From: Ichthyophis bannanicus
Lineage: Eukaryota; Chordata; Amphibia; Gymnophiona; Ichthyophiidae
DNA: 64,000 nucleotides
NCBI GenBank assembly: GCA_033557465.1
Contig: CM066043.1
Coordinates: forward strand, 112,458,278 to 112,522,277
Reading direction: 5' to 3'
Shown: positions 1-8,235 of the stretch, piece after piece
How positions within the stretch are numbered: the first letter of the stretch is position 1
How the letters are laid out: the number at the start of each line of letters is the position of its first letter
Made by a program: the position numbers and the translations under genes
Notes under the pieces: model-generated
What the model was told of the DNA's origin: nothing
Database searches by the model: none
What the model saw: the letters and a program-made list of their open reading frames with translations, nothing else

Positions 1-396
1 CTTTTAAAATACCGCGTTTCCCTGCAAGACAGAATCGGCTGCTTGGGGCAGCAGAAACACTTGGGCAGCCCTGGGACTAGGATATATCTAGGAGAATAGT
101 AAGGGAAACACATAGGAAGTGAACAGGAGACCTAAGGGGATCAGGATCCAAAAGCAGTCTCAAAGAAGTGAGGGCCCGATATTCATCACCAGCAGCTAGC
201 ACAATTACAGCAGCTAGCCACTGGCGCTTTACTTTAAATGTGGATATTCAATGCCGGGGTCATATGTGGCCCTAGCATTTAATATCTGGGGTCGCCACAC
301 AGCCACGGAAACTAACTGGGCAGTGGCGATATTGAGCCACTGCCCGCTTAGCTCCCACGAGTAAAGAAGGAGCAGCAAAAGCTGGCTTCTCTTTAT
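1..396. other. Unassigned non-coding DNA
   Basis: No gene or element family is recognised here. The stretch contains a short potential hairpin near 325-350, CAGTGGC ... GCCACTG around GATATTGA. It looks like old interspersed repeat or intron sequence. Confidence 0.4.
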
Positions 397-849
397 TCAC
401 AAGTCGCTAACCGGGTAGTGGTACAATATCGCTGCTGCCCCCTTAGCGATTGATGCTGCCTCCACAACACGCCGCAGTGCTACACAGTTAGCATCGGGGC
501 ATGCAGCAGTGTTACTCAGGACTGAATATTCCTTTAAGTTGGTTCCAGGAATAAGGAGCAGCAAGGTTGAAAGATCAAAGTCTCGCAATGGCAGGGGCAC
601 AGAAAGAAGGGATCTGCCAGAAGAGTGGAGTTCCCAAGGAGGGATATAGGGAGAGATAAGAGAGGAAAGATAGTGAGGAGCAGTTGAATGAAGGCACTTA
701 TAGGTCATTAGTAGAAGTCTGAACTGAATGCAGAAATGGATAAGGAGCCAATACAATGAAATCACAAATGCGACCAAAAGGCAGTAGGCTTTTTCACCTG
801 AAAAAGAAATCCTCCATGGCAGATCATGGACTGATCTAGCAGGATTCAA
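397..849 (-). pseudogene. 3' end of an L2-type LINE reverse-transcriptase ORF
   Basis: Minus-strand translation between about 770 and 530 gives a degraded form of the C-terminal tail typical of L2/CR1-like LINE proteins. The block SLYWLLIHFCIQFRLLLMTY corresponds to the usual LHWLP...RI.FK...TYK motif, followed by SLISPYIPP and an S.....LLSVP stretch. The endonuclease and the RT catalytic core are absent, so this is a 5'-truncated dead copy. The outer ends of the open frame are not meaningful coding sequence. Family placement is by motif only; another Jockey-superfamily clade is possible. Confidence 0.6.
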
Positions 850-960
850 GGAAAGGAGATTTTCAGGTATGATTAAAATCTCTTTTTCGTAAGTATCCTG
901 CTAGACCAGTCCAGATGAATCGGATGTACCCAAGCAGTCAGGTTCAAGGGTAGCAGTACT
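780..960 (-). repeat. ICR-like inverted repeat of an old DIRS element (group 4)
   Basis: The arms GGACTGATCTAGCAGGAT and ATCCTGCTAGACCAGTCC flank a second, inner inverted pair, GAGATTTT and AAAATCTC. This is the same architecture as the internal complementary regions of the better preserved DIRS copies in the window, in which two opposed terminal sequences meet around a palindrome. Degenerate DIRS RNase H and RT coding remnants lie to the right on the minus strand, as expected for this orientation. The left terminal repeat is missing, probably cut off by the LINE fragment at 397-849. No primary sequence is shared with groups 1-3, so the call rests on structure. Confidence 0.42.
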
Positions 961-1643
961 CAAACAAGATAAACCGTCCTAAGGCATCATCTGAATAACT
1001 TCCACAAGACCCCTATAGAGCTTCACAAAGGTGATCAATAAAGGCCAGGAAGTCACTGAGCACAGGGGAGGGTGCAAGTACTGAACTCCCTGCAGGAACG
1101 GGCCTCTAGAACAAGCCAAGACCAACACCTGAACTCCGAGAGAACTAAGAGCAAAGCCCTTGTCAAATACATCTTGGGGCAAGGAAGGCAGAGCTGACAA
1201 GTCTGCCGTGTTAGGGTTAAAGCAGTGCTCATGACACCAGACATGCACATAACCGAGACAGGCGAACCTCTTCCAGTGTTCAGAAGCATGGAAACTATAG
1301 CAGCAGAATAGCACTTACATACTAAGCATCGCTGCTTAAGAGCCAAATAATAAGCGAGAGGACAGCCAGACCATCCAGCAGGACCAGCCCCTGCCTCTGC
1401 CTCAAGAACTCCCATGCCAACAGAAAGTGCAGGTGAATGCCCTGCTGGAGACACAGCACGCATACCACGGCCTCCTCAGCCAAGTCAGGGCTACCAGCAG
1501 ATATGGACCCTGATGGCACGATGAAGCACTCACCCATGAGAGACCACAGAGGAAACATTTACTTCATAACATGCCTTGGCTAAGGTTGAACTAGGGCAAT
1601 CACGCCCTTGGAACCCACCTCTATATGGCAGACGAACCTGTGC
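961..1643. other. Unassigned DNA, probably decayed DIRS interior
   Basis: Its position between an ICR-like repeat and RNase H remnants suggests a decayed recombinase region. I cannot recognise the recombinase boxes in any frame, so no coding feature is claimed. Confidence 0.3.
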
Positions 1644-1942
1644 AGCTTTATTTATTTATTTATTTACATTCTCCTATATACCGCGCTATTCTGCATCAGT
1701 GCGGTTTACACTGAACAAACTGAAATTACAATGAACAGGGCATTATAACTTGAAGATAACTATTTTACAGGGAACATGGGCTATGGAGGCTTAAGTGGCT
1801 TTCCCAAGACCACAAGGAGCACCTGTGGGACTAGAAACCCCAGTCCTTCCGGCCCAAGGTTGCTGTCCTCTAATGGGATTTGAACCCCCGACCTTCCGGC
1901 CTGAAGTACCTTGCCCCAACCACTAGGCCACTCCTCCACTCC
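1644..1942 (-). repeat. tRNA-derived SINE with LINE-type 3' tail
   Basis: Read on the minus strand, the element starts near 1942 with a tRNA-like head. It carries an A box TGGCCTAGTGGTTGG (1916-1930) and a B box GGTTCAAATCC (1876-1886), the internal RNA polymerase III promoter arrangement. It ends in a hairpin-forming segment, GTAAACCGCAC ... GTGCGGTATA-like, followed by a run of AAAT repeats. The same tail closes the L2-type fragment at 50294-51064, so the SINE probably uses that LINE's machinery. It sits inside old DIRS sequence. A functional tRNA gene is excluded because there is no cloverleaf and the transcript runs into the long tail. Confidence 0.75.
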
Positions 1943-1964
1943 ACTTGGCATTGGACCGGGTCAC

Positions 1965-2480
1965 CATAAAACTCCATGTTGGGGGACATCACCTGTCCAG
2001 GATCTTCTGTAACACGAATTGGCTCAATTGCCACTCCCTGGAATTGGGGGTGTGACAAATGAGATAGATGACTTCCAAATTCTCTATTTCTGTAATATGC
2101 TACGCTGAGAGGGTTAGGAGATTCTGTTCCACCCAAGGGAGCAGGAGGGTCGCTTTCTGGGGAGACCACGGAACTCTTCATGCCCCCTTGCTGGCTGACT
2201 TCAGACGCCATGGCATTGTCCAAGAATATCCGCACTGCCCATCTAGGACTATGTTTAAGAAATGCAGAATAGGTAAGCAAATGGCCCTCACTTCCAGCCA
2301 ATCGATGGGCCAAACCACCTCCTGCTTGCTTCAGTAACACTGCAAAGTCAGCTCTTGGCAATGAGATCCCTAGCCGAACAGGCTAGCATACATTGTCAGC
2401 AGAAGCCATTAAATATCGTCCAGGGGAAGTTCTTTCAGCAGATGAGCAGGCTGCTCCCACCATTTCAGGCTAAGCGCCAC
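1965..2480 (-). pseudogene. Degenerate DIRS RNase H region (group 4)
   Basis: Across shifting minus frames the order of DIRS RNase H landmarks is preserved. SLKWWEQPAHL lies near 2470-2440, then LLTMYASLFG.GSHCQE (compare LTTDASLLGWGAHCQE in element A), then RIFLDNAMASEVSQQGG (compare VQTDNQVAMFYVNKQGG). Stops and frameshifts are numerous, so it is a dead remnant. It is clearly older than elements A-D and divergent from all three other groups. Confidence 0.6.
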
Positions 2481-2785
2481 CAATGGGGGAAGAAGGATCT
2501 TTATGTCAAAGGCCTTTGAAGGAGGAGATCAGCAGGACAGCAAGAATCTTTGCAGTGAACACAGGTGTATCAATGCCCAGGGGACCATTTTGATCATCAT
2601 CATCATCATCAACAACCCTAGGAGCTGACGTAGACCCAGGCCTTGGGAAGCTGCTACCTCTGAAATGCCCTCAGCTGATAAAGTAGCTTCTTTGCTCTCT
2701 TTTCAGACAGGAAAACCTTTCCTGAGCTGGTGACGAAATGCACTCCAAGGTACTCTAATGACTGGGTAGACTCCAAGAAGCACTG

Positions 2786-2940
2786 TATTTCTTTTTATTT
2801 TATTTATTTATTTATTTGGTTTTATATACTGCACTCTTTTAGTTCAGTGCGGTTTACAGTAAACAACTTAATACATTGAACAGGTTTACATTGAACAAGT
2901 AACAATTAACAGAGCTTACACTTGTAGAAGTTTATCACAC
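2786..2940 (-). repeat. Truncated SINE/LINE 3' tail
   Basis: On the minus strand the sequence ends with a TAAACCGCACTGAA ... GAGTGCAGTATATA hairpin and a run of AAAT units. This matches the tail of the SINE at 1644-1942 and of the L2 fragment. The body upstream also resembles that SINE's 3' half. The tRNA-like head is missing, so it is a 5'-truncated copy lying between the RNase H and RT remnants of the old DIRS element. Confidence 0.6.
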
Positions 2941-2949
2941 AGCCCAGAT

Positions 2950-3400
2950 TCTCCAGAAACTGCACCACTTGGGCCAACATGCAAAGGGCTCTGCACTCGA
3001 CCTGGCCCAAATAAACCAGTCACCCAGGCAGAGATGCACACCAATTCATTTATGCCGCAGGGCAGTGACAACCACCATCATAACTCTGGTGAATGCCCTC
3101 AGTGCAGTACAGAGGCCTAAGAATAGAGTGGGAAATTGGAAGTGTGAGCCGAGAAGAGAAGTGCAGGAAGCACAGCTAATCCTCATGGATGGGAATGTGG
3201 AAGTATGCCTGAGCCAAGCACACGATGCAGGAAACTCTGCTTGCCGGACTGCTCTCAATGTCTCCATGCATTAGTGAAAGGTACTTAGGTGAACACAGAC
3301 GCCTTTGAGATCTAAGATTGGGTGGAAGGACCCAACTTTCTATGGCACCACAAGTCAAATGGTATATCAGTCCTTGCTCCTTTCAGCAAATGGCACAGAA
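2950..3400 (-). pseudogene. Degenerate DIRS reverse transcriptase (group 4)
   Basis: The minus-strand peptide AYFHIPIHED near 3185-3210 matches the DIRS RT block seen as AYTHILIHPSH in element A. Further on, FLGLCTALRAFTRVMMVVV (about 3120-3060) matches LPFGLSSAPRVFTKCLAVV. The frame changes between the blocks and the YLDD box is not recognisable. Together with the RNase H remnant at 1965-2480 this is one decayed pol, cut on its right side by the insertion of element E at 3520. Confidence 0.6.
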
Positions 3401-3519
3401 ATACAGCCAACACAAACAAACGAGAGAATCATTCTGGTTGTCTGGCACCAGCAGTCCATCTTCGTCACTCATGAAATCACCAGCTCATCCCCCAGAATGC
3501 AAGGCAAAATCCTTGGTAA

Positions 3520-3716
3520 AGCATAGTTACTCACCTGTAACAGGTGATCTCCGGGAACAGCAGGAATTTAGTCCACACATATGGGTATTGTCGGTACTGA
3601 CGGAGCCTGCGCAGGAACGCTCCCCAGGGTCCAATCAGAAAGCTTTTGGGAGCATCCCACAGCGCCTGCCTGCTGCCTTCCCGCCTTTCCCAACTGCCTC
3701 TCTCCAGTTGAGTTTT
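3520..3716 (-). repeat. Left terminal repeat of E (interrupted)
   Basis: It begins with the terminal sequence conserved in all DIRS copies here and contains the palindrome CACCTGTAACAGGTG. A CCAATCAG box lies at about 3630 and a TTCCCGCC GC/E2F-like box at about 3677. The last 18 bases (TCTCTCCAGTTGAGTTTT, 3699-3716) are repeated at 5480-5497 and are the target-site duplication of the nested L1-type element. Confidence 0.8.
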
Positions 3717-3980
3717 TGGGTTTTTTTGTTTTTTTTACTTTAAGTTTTCCTGAATACAATAATAAACAACAGGAAATAATTTGCAACAAACATCTCAAAA
3801 GATTCAAGAACCAATAATAATCACAACATAGATCACATCAAGGGAGAAGAACTATTATAACCCCCAAAAGAGGGAAAGAAAAACTGAGTAAGCAAAAAGG
3901 AATTACTGAAACTCCACATTAGGGAGCTATACTATACAACCCACCTATTTTTTCCCCACTGATTCCCTATCATATAAAAA

Positions 3981-4997
3981 CTAACATAATTGAGTTACAT
4001 CAGTATAAACATAGTTTTGTCCTTCTAATGTTACAAGACGACAGGGAAATTTCAAAAAAAAAAATGAAGCCCCTAAAGCTACAACCCTGGCTCTTAACTC
4101 CAGGAACTGCTTTCGCCGAACCTGAGTAATCCGGACAACATCTGAAAACACTTGAAGCTTAAATCCACAAAATAAAGCATCTCTGTTTTTAAAATAAGCT
4201 CGTAACACACGTAATTTAACAGATTCGGATCCAAACGTCACCACCAAAGTGTAACGCTTGGGGATATCGTCTAGCGAATCCTCCAGAAAAGCAGTTAGGT
4301 TCTGGGCAACCGAAATGTCAGGGGGGGGGGGGGGAATCCCCCTCTGCCTTCGAAGGAGCCGAAGTACCCACTGAAAAAGAATAAATTTGAACTATATCTC
4401 AAATTTCCTTCAAATGTAATATCTCAGAGAAATATTTTTGCAACAGTAATTCTGAAGAAAGCAAATGAGTTGAGGGAAAATTAAGGAAATGTAAGTTTCT
4501 TGCCCGCTGTTGATTCTCAAGCAATTCCACCTGATAAGAAACAGAGGAAGAATCCCTAATTAAGGCAACATCAGTATTACTATGGGTTTGGAGTTAAGAA
4601 TCAATGCAGGCAATAGACTTAGTAAAGGAAACTAATTGATAATAACTTTTACTTTATCAACTATATCATGAGTAAATCTACACAAAGAAGAAACAGTTGT
4701 AGACAAACAAAAGTCAATATTTTGAAGTGCAGACCAGATATCTGAGAGGGTCACCTCCCGGGAAGGAGGGGTGATCACCGCTTCAGACACAGCCGGATTC
4801 ACAGGGGAGAGTACCGGAGCTGTAACATCTGAGTACAAATCCATAAAAGTAGAGGAATGTGAAAGCAGAGGAAAAGGAGGCGGTGACCGGATCTCCAGGC
4901 TCAAAGAAGCCCCATCTGGAGATTGACTTACAGGTAGCAGGGAAGCTATATGTTTAGCTGGTCGGAGTTGGATGCCTGCTGGATCAGCTGCAGGCAC
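3981..4997 (-). pseudogene. L1 ORF1p remnant
   Basis: The N-terminal piece (4997-4632) ends in a heptad-like helix, LSDIWSALQNIDFCLSTTV, consistent with the coiled coil of L1 ORF1 proteins. The C-terminal piece (4247-3981) shows the ORF1 RRM/C-terminal pattern TQ.RRKQFLELR...LGASFFFLKFPC followed by a YVY.D..QL end. The stretch between (4631-4248) has lost its frame. ORF1p is a trimeric RNA-binding chaperone in active L1s; this copy cannot make the full protein. Confidence 0.7.
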
Positions 4998-5232
4998 AGG
5001 GTGGACGTCCTAGGTGCTCAGGACTCCCCCCCCCCCCCCCGAGCCCTACAAAGATCAGCGGGAGCTGAGTATTGCTGGAGAAGCACTTTATTACCTGGGA
5101 GCTGCCGCGGGCTCTTTCCACCAACGCGGAGCACTGTAGCCAGTCGGAGTTGGACGCCTGCTGGATCAGCTGCAGGCACAGGGTGGACGTCCTAGGTGCT
5201 CAGGACCCCCCCCCCCCCCCGAGCCCTACAAA
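4961..5232 (-). repeat. 182-bp repeat in the 5' region of the L1-type element
   Basis: A segment starting GTCGGAGTTGGATGCC at 4961 recurs with one early substitution at 5143, giving a period of 182 bp. Each copy ends in a long C run (5030-5040 and 5207-5220) before GAGCCCTACAAAGA. The second unit is partial. Tandem 5' UTR units are known as promoters in some L1 families; the promoter role here is inference. Confidence 0.7.
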
Positions 5233-5572
5233 GACCTGCGGGAGTTACACGCGGCCGCATGTTCGCGGCCTGCGGAGTCGCGTCCTAAAGGGCATGTCAC
5301 AAGGGGTAAGACACGCTCCTTTTGCGCTCCTTCGGCACTCCTGAGTTGTTCTGTGAGCGATGGAAGTAATTGTGTTTTTGCCTATGGGGAAACGGAAGGC
5401 GAAGCTGATAGCTAAGGCTATAGCAGGTGACAGTGTGCGAGGAGGTAAGGTGGTGGGCCCCATGGACAAACATATAGCTTCTCTCCAGTTGAGTTTTAAA
5501 GCTGAGACAAAGAGAGAGAGAGGGAAAGGAAAGAGATAGAGAGATACAACTCCTAGGAGAGGTGGGTGGGTT

Positions 5573-5672
5573 GTGAGGACTAAATTCCTGCTGTTCCCGG
5601 AGATCACCTGTTACAGGTGAGTAACTATGCTATCTCCAGAATCAAGCAGGAATGTAGTCATCACATATGGGG
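5573..5672 (-). repeat. ICR of element E
   Basis: The centre is CACCTGTTACAGGTG, followed by GAGTAACTATGCT and then ATCTCCAG. The reverse complement equals E's right end joined to its left end (AGCATAGTTACTC). In DIRS replication this internal complementary region is thought to template end completion and circle formation. The match with the right terminus is exact for 29 bases, including E-specific changes. Confidence 0.85.
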
Positions 5673-5784
5673 ACTCCCTAGCTTTAGGTGCCAGGGAGAG
5701 ACCACAGAAGTTGTGTGTCCTTGAACAGGGCTCCACTTCCCCCCATGGATCTCTGGCATCCTATCAGGGATGGTGGGTAGAAGT

Positions 5785-6290
5785 TGATTAAGTATGGAAC
5801 AGGTGTTTGAGAACAGCCTGACCATACAAGGCATCCCAGCGGGAGTCCTTGTCCAAGCAGTAATGGGCTGTAAAGGTATGAACCGAGGCCCAAGTGGCTG
5901 CTCGACAGATGTCGTCGATAGCCACAGAGTGCAGATGAGCCACTGAGGCTGCCATGGCTCTCACATTGTGAGCTGTGACATGGCCCTCCAGAGAAAGGTT
6001 CTTACTCTGATAGGCGAAGGAAATACACTGAGCAATCCAGTTAGACAGTGTTCTCTTGGAGACTGGAAGTCACAAATGAGAAGGATCAAAAGCAACAAAG
6101 AGTTGAGAGGACTTTCTATGTTGCTGTGTTCTTTGTAAGTAAAAAGCTAAAGCTCTTTTACAGCCCAAGGTATGAAGATTCCTCTCTGCATTTGAAGCAT
6201 GAGGCCCTGGAAAAAACACAGGTAGGTAGACCGCTTGGTTCAGATGAAAAGGTGAGACCACCTTAGGCATAAAGTGTGAATGAGTCCTAA
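5785..6290 (-). pseudogene. C-terminal half of E tyrosine recombinase
   Basis: From high to low coordinate it reads FMPKVVSPFHLNQ, then a ..NLHTLGCKRALAFYLQRT block. After a frame shift comes the catalytic HxxR region (AHNVR) and the terminal W...HYCLD block with the nucleophile tyrosine. The N-terminal half, with the first catalytic arginine, lies at 11748-12480 because an L2 LINE is inserted between the two halves. Element D keeps the uninterrupted equivalent. Confidence 0.8.
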
Positions 6291-7490
6291 GGAGAGAGCC
6301 GGGAGCTGAGGAGAGAGCAAGTCCCCAATCGGGGGACAGGACCGCATCAGGCTCCCGCCGCCGCTGCTGCCCTGCCCACTCGGGGCAGGCAGCCGGAGAT
6401 ATAAAGAGCAGCGCCGTCGGGCGCTGAGGAGAGAGCCGGGAGCTGAGGAGAGAGCAAGTCCCCAATCGGGGGACAGGACCGCATCAGGCTCCCGCCGCCG
6501 CTGCTGCCCTGCCCACTCGGGGCAGGCAGCCGGAGATATAAAGAGCAGCGCCGTCGGGCGCTGAGAAGAGAGCCGGGAGCTGAGGAGAGAGCAAGTCCCC
6601 AATCGGGGGACAGGACCGCATCAGGCTGCTGCCCTGCCCACTCGGGGCAGGCAGCCGGAGATATAAAGAGCAGCGCCGTCGGGCGCTGAGGAGAGAGCAA
6701 GTCCCCAATCGGGGGACAGGACCGCATCAGGCTCCCGCCGCCGCTGCTGCCCTGCCCACTCGGGGCAGGCAGCCGGAGATATAAAGAGCAGCGCCGTCGG
6801 GCGCTGAGGAGAGAGCCGGGAGCTGAGGAGAGAGCAAGTCCCCAATCGGGGGACAGGACCGCATCAGGCTCCCGCCGCCGCTGCTGCCCTGCCCACTCGG
6901 GGCAGGCAGCCGGAGATATAAAGAGCAGCGCCGTCGGGCGCTGAGGAGAGAGCCGGGAGCTGAGGAGAGAGCAAGTCCCCAATCGGGGGACAGGACCGCA
7001 TCAGGCTCCCGCCGCCGCTGCTGCCCTGCCCACTCGGGGCAGGCAGCCGGAGATATAAAGAGCAGCGCCTTCGGGCGCTGAGGAGAGAGCCGGGAGCTGA
7101 GGAGAGAGCAAGTCCCCAATCGGGGGACAGGACCGCATCAGGCTCCCGCCGCCGCTGCTGCCCTGCCCACTCGGGGCAGGCAGCCGGAGATATAAAGAGC
7201 AGCGCCGTCGGGCGCTGAGGAGAGAGCCGGGAGCTGAGGAGAGAGCAAGTCCCCAATCGGGGGACAGGACCGCATCAGGCTCCCGCCGCCGCTGCTGCCC
7301 TGCCCACTCGGGGCAGGCAGCCGGAGATATAAAGAGCAGCGCCGTCGGGCGCTGAGGAGAGAGCCGGGAGCTGAGGAGAGATCAAGTCCCCAATCGGGGG
7401 ACAGGACCGCATCAGGCTCCCGCCGCCACTGCTGCCCTGCCCACTCGGGGCAGGCAGCCGGAGATATAAAGAGCAGCGCCGTCCGGCGCG
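6291..7490 (+). promoter_or_regulatory. Array of 137-bp GC-rich monomers, putative LINE promoter
   Basis: CAAGTCCCCAATCGGGGG occurs nine times, at 6318, 6455, 6592, 6698, 6835, 6972, 7109, 7246 and 7383. The spacing is exactly 137 bp except for one 106-bp unit. Each unit carries a TATA-like GATATAAAGAGC, a GCGCCGTCGGGCGC palindrome and a CCGCCGCCGCTGCTGCC GC-rich stretch. It lies immediately 5' of an intact LINE ORF on the same strand, as promoter monomers do in rodent L1. The promoter role is inferred. Confidence 0.75.
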
Positions 7491-8235
7491 CCCGCGCCTG
7501 GCGGGCCCACGCCTGAGGGCCTCGCCAGAGGGCCCTTTGGCGTGGCCCTTAGGCGGTGGTCCTCGTGGCGCAACCTGGATCGACACAACCAGGTCTCTTC
7601 ACCACCCCACTCAAACCGCAGCTCTCCTAGTCAACGGACAAAACCCACAACCTGCGGAACGAACTGACGGCTGGAACACACTGGGCTAGAGCTCCCGGCA
7701 CGGTCGAGCTCGCCGAGACCTCCTGCCCTGCTGACTACAGTGAACTCAGGTAACATTACTGTCGAGCCCTTAGCATTACGGCTTATAAATCTGCCAGCAT
7801 CCTACCCCATCTCGGTGCACAAGTGCATTACCAGCACCAAGATATCTTCTCATTCATGTGCCTCTGAGAAAGGTGTCCTTAAAAGTCATTATCTACATAG
7901 CCTGAAAGTAAGGGTTTAAACTGGGCCAACCTTTTTTGCCTAACTGAATGCTCTGTTTGCCTTAATGCAAAAGTGGTAATCTATATAAACGAAATACCTG
8001 TTATAACCTAAATGGCTAAATGTTTATATATTGTTGCCTCAAATAATTAATTGTTGCCTAAATGACTAAATGTTTATATATTGTTACCTCGAACGTAAAT
8101 ATAGATGTTGTCTTGACTGCCATTAATGCAAATGTACCCAGGTCATTGAAGGTAAATGTAACTAAGTTAATATAAGGTACATAAGCTAAGCCTCATTCCC
8201 GAGGAAATTTACGCCTCACCCCTCAAGTAACTGAA
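7491..8235 (+). other. Unique 5' leader of the L2-type LINE
   Basis: GC-rich at first and AT-rich after about 7750, with no open frame of note. It connects the monomer array to the ORF and holds no separate ORF1 that I can see. Confidence 0.6.

Larger units (their letters stand above)
3717..5479 (-). mobile_element. ORF1-only L1-type element (HAL1-like)
   Basis: This 1.76-kb insertion is flanked by an 18-bp direct repeat and ends, on the minus strand, in an A-rich tail (the T runs at 3721-3738). These are the hallmarks of LINE-type target-primed integration. It contains a 5' region, remnants of L1 ORF1 and a 3' UTR, but no ORF2 (endonuclease/RT) at all. Because both ends are present, the missing ORF2 is not explained by ordinary 5' truncation. 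It is either an internal deletion or a lineage of half-L1 elements moved in trans. Confidence 0.75.

Noticed and set aside
1053..1463. Minus-strand ORFs of 78-136 codons between 979 and 1558
   Set aside because: No domain, no relation to neighbouring DIRS frames and mutually overlapping; no support as genes.
1876..1930. A tRNA gene suggested by A and B boxes
   Set aside because: No cloverleaf can be drawn and the sequence continues into a LINE-type tail, so it is a SINE.
6291..7490. Direct repeats that could look like a CRISPR array
   Set aside because: The whole 137-bp unit is repeated with no unique spacers, and it lies 5' of a LINE ORF in a vertebrate genome.
6070..7586. Series of minus-strand ORFs beginning MGTCSLLSS
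   Set aside because: They are translations of the 137-bp monomers on the strand opposite to the LINE; each unit restarts the same peptide.
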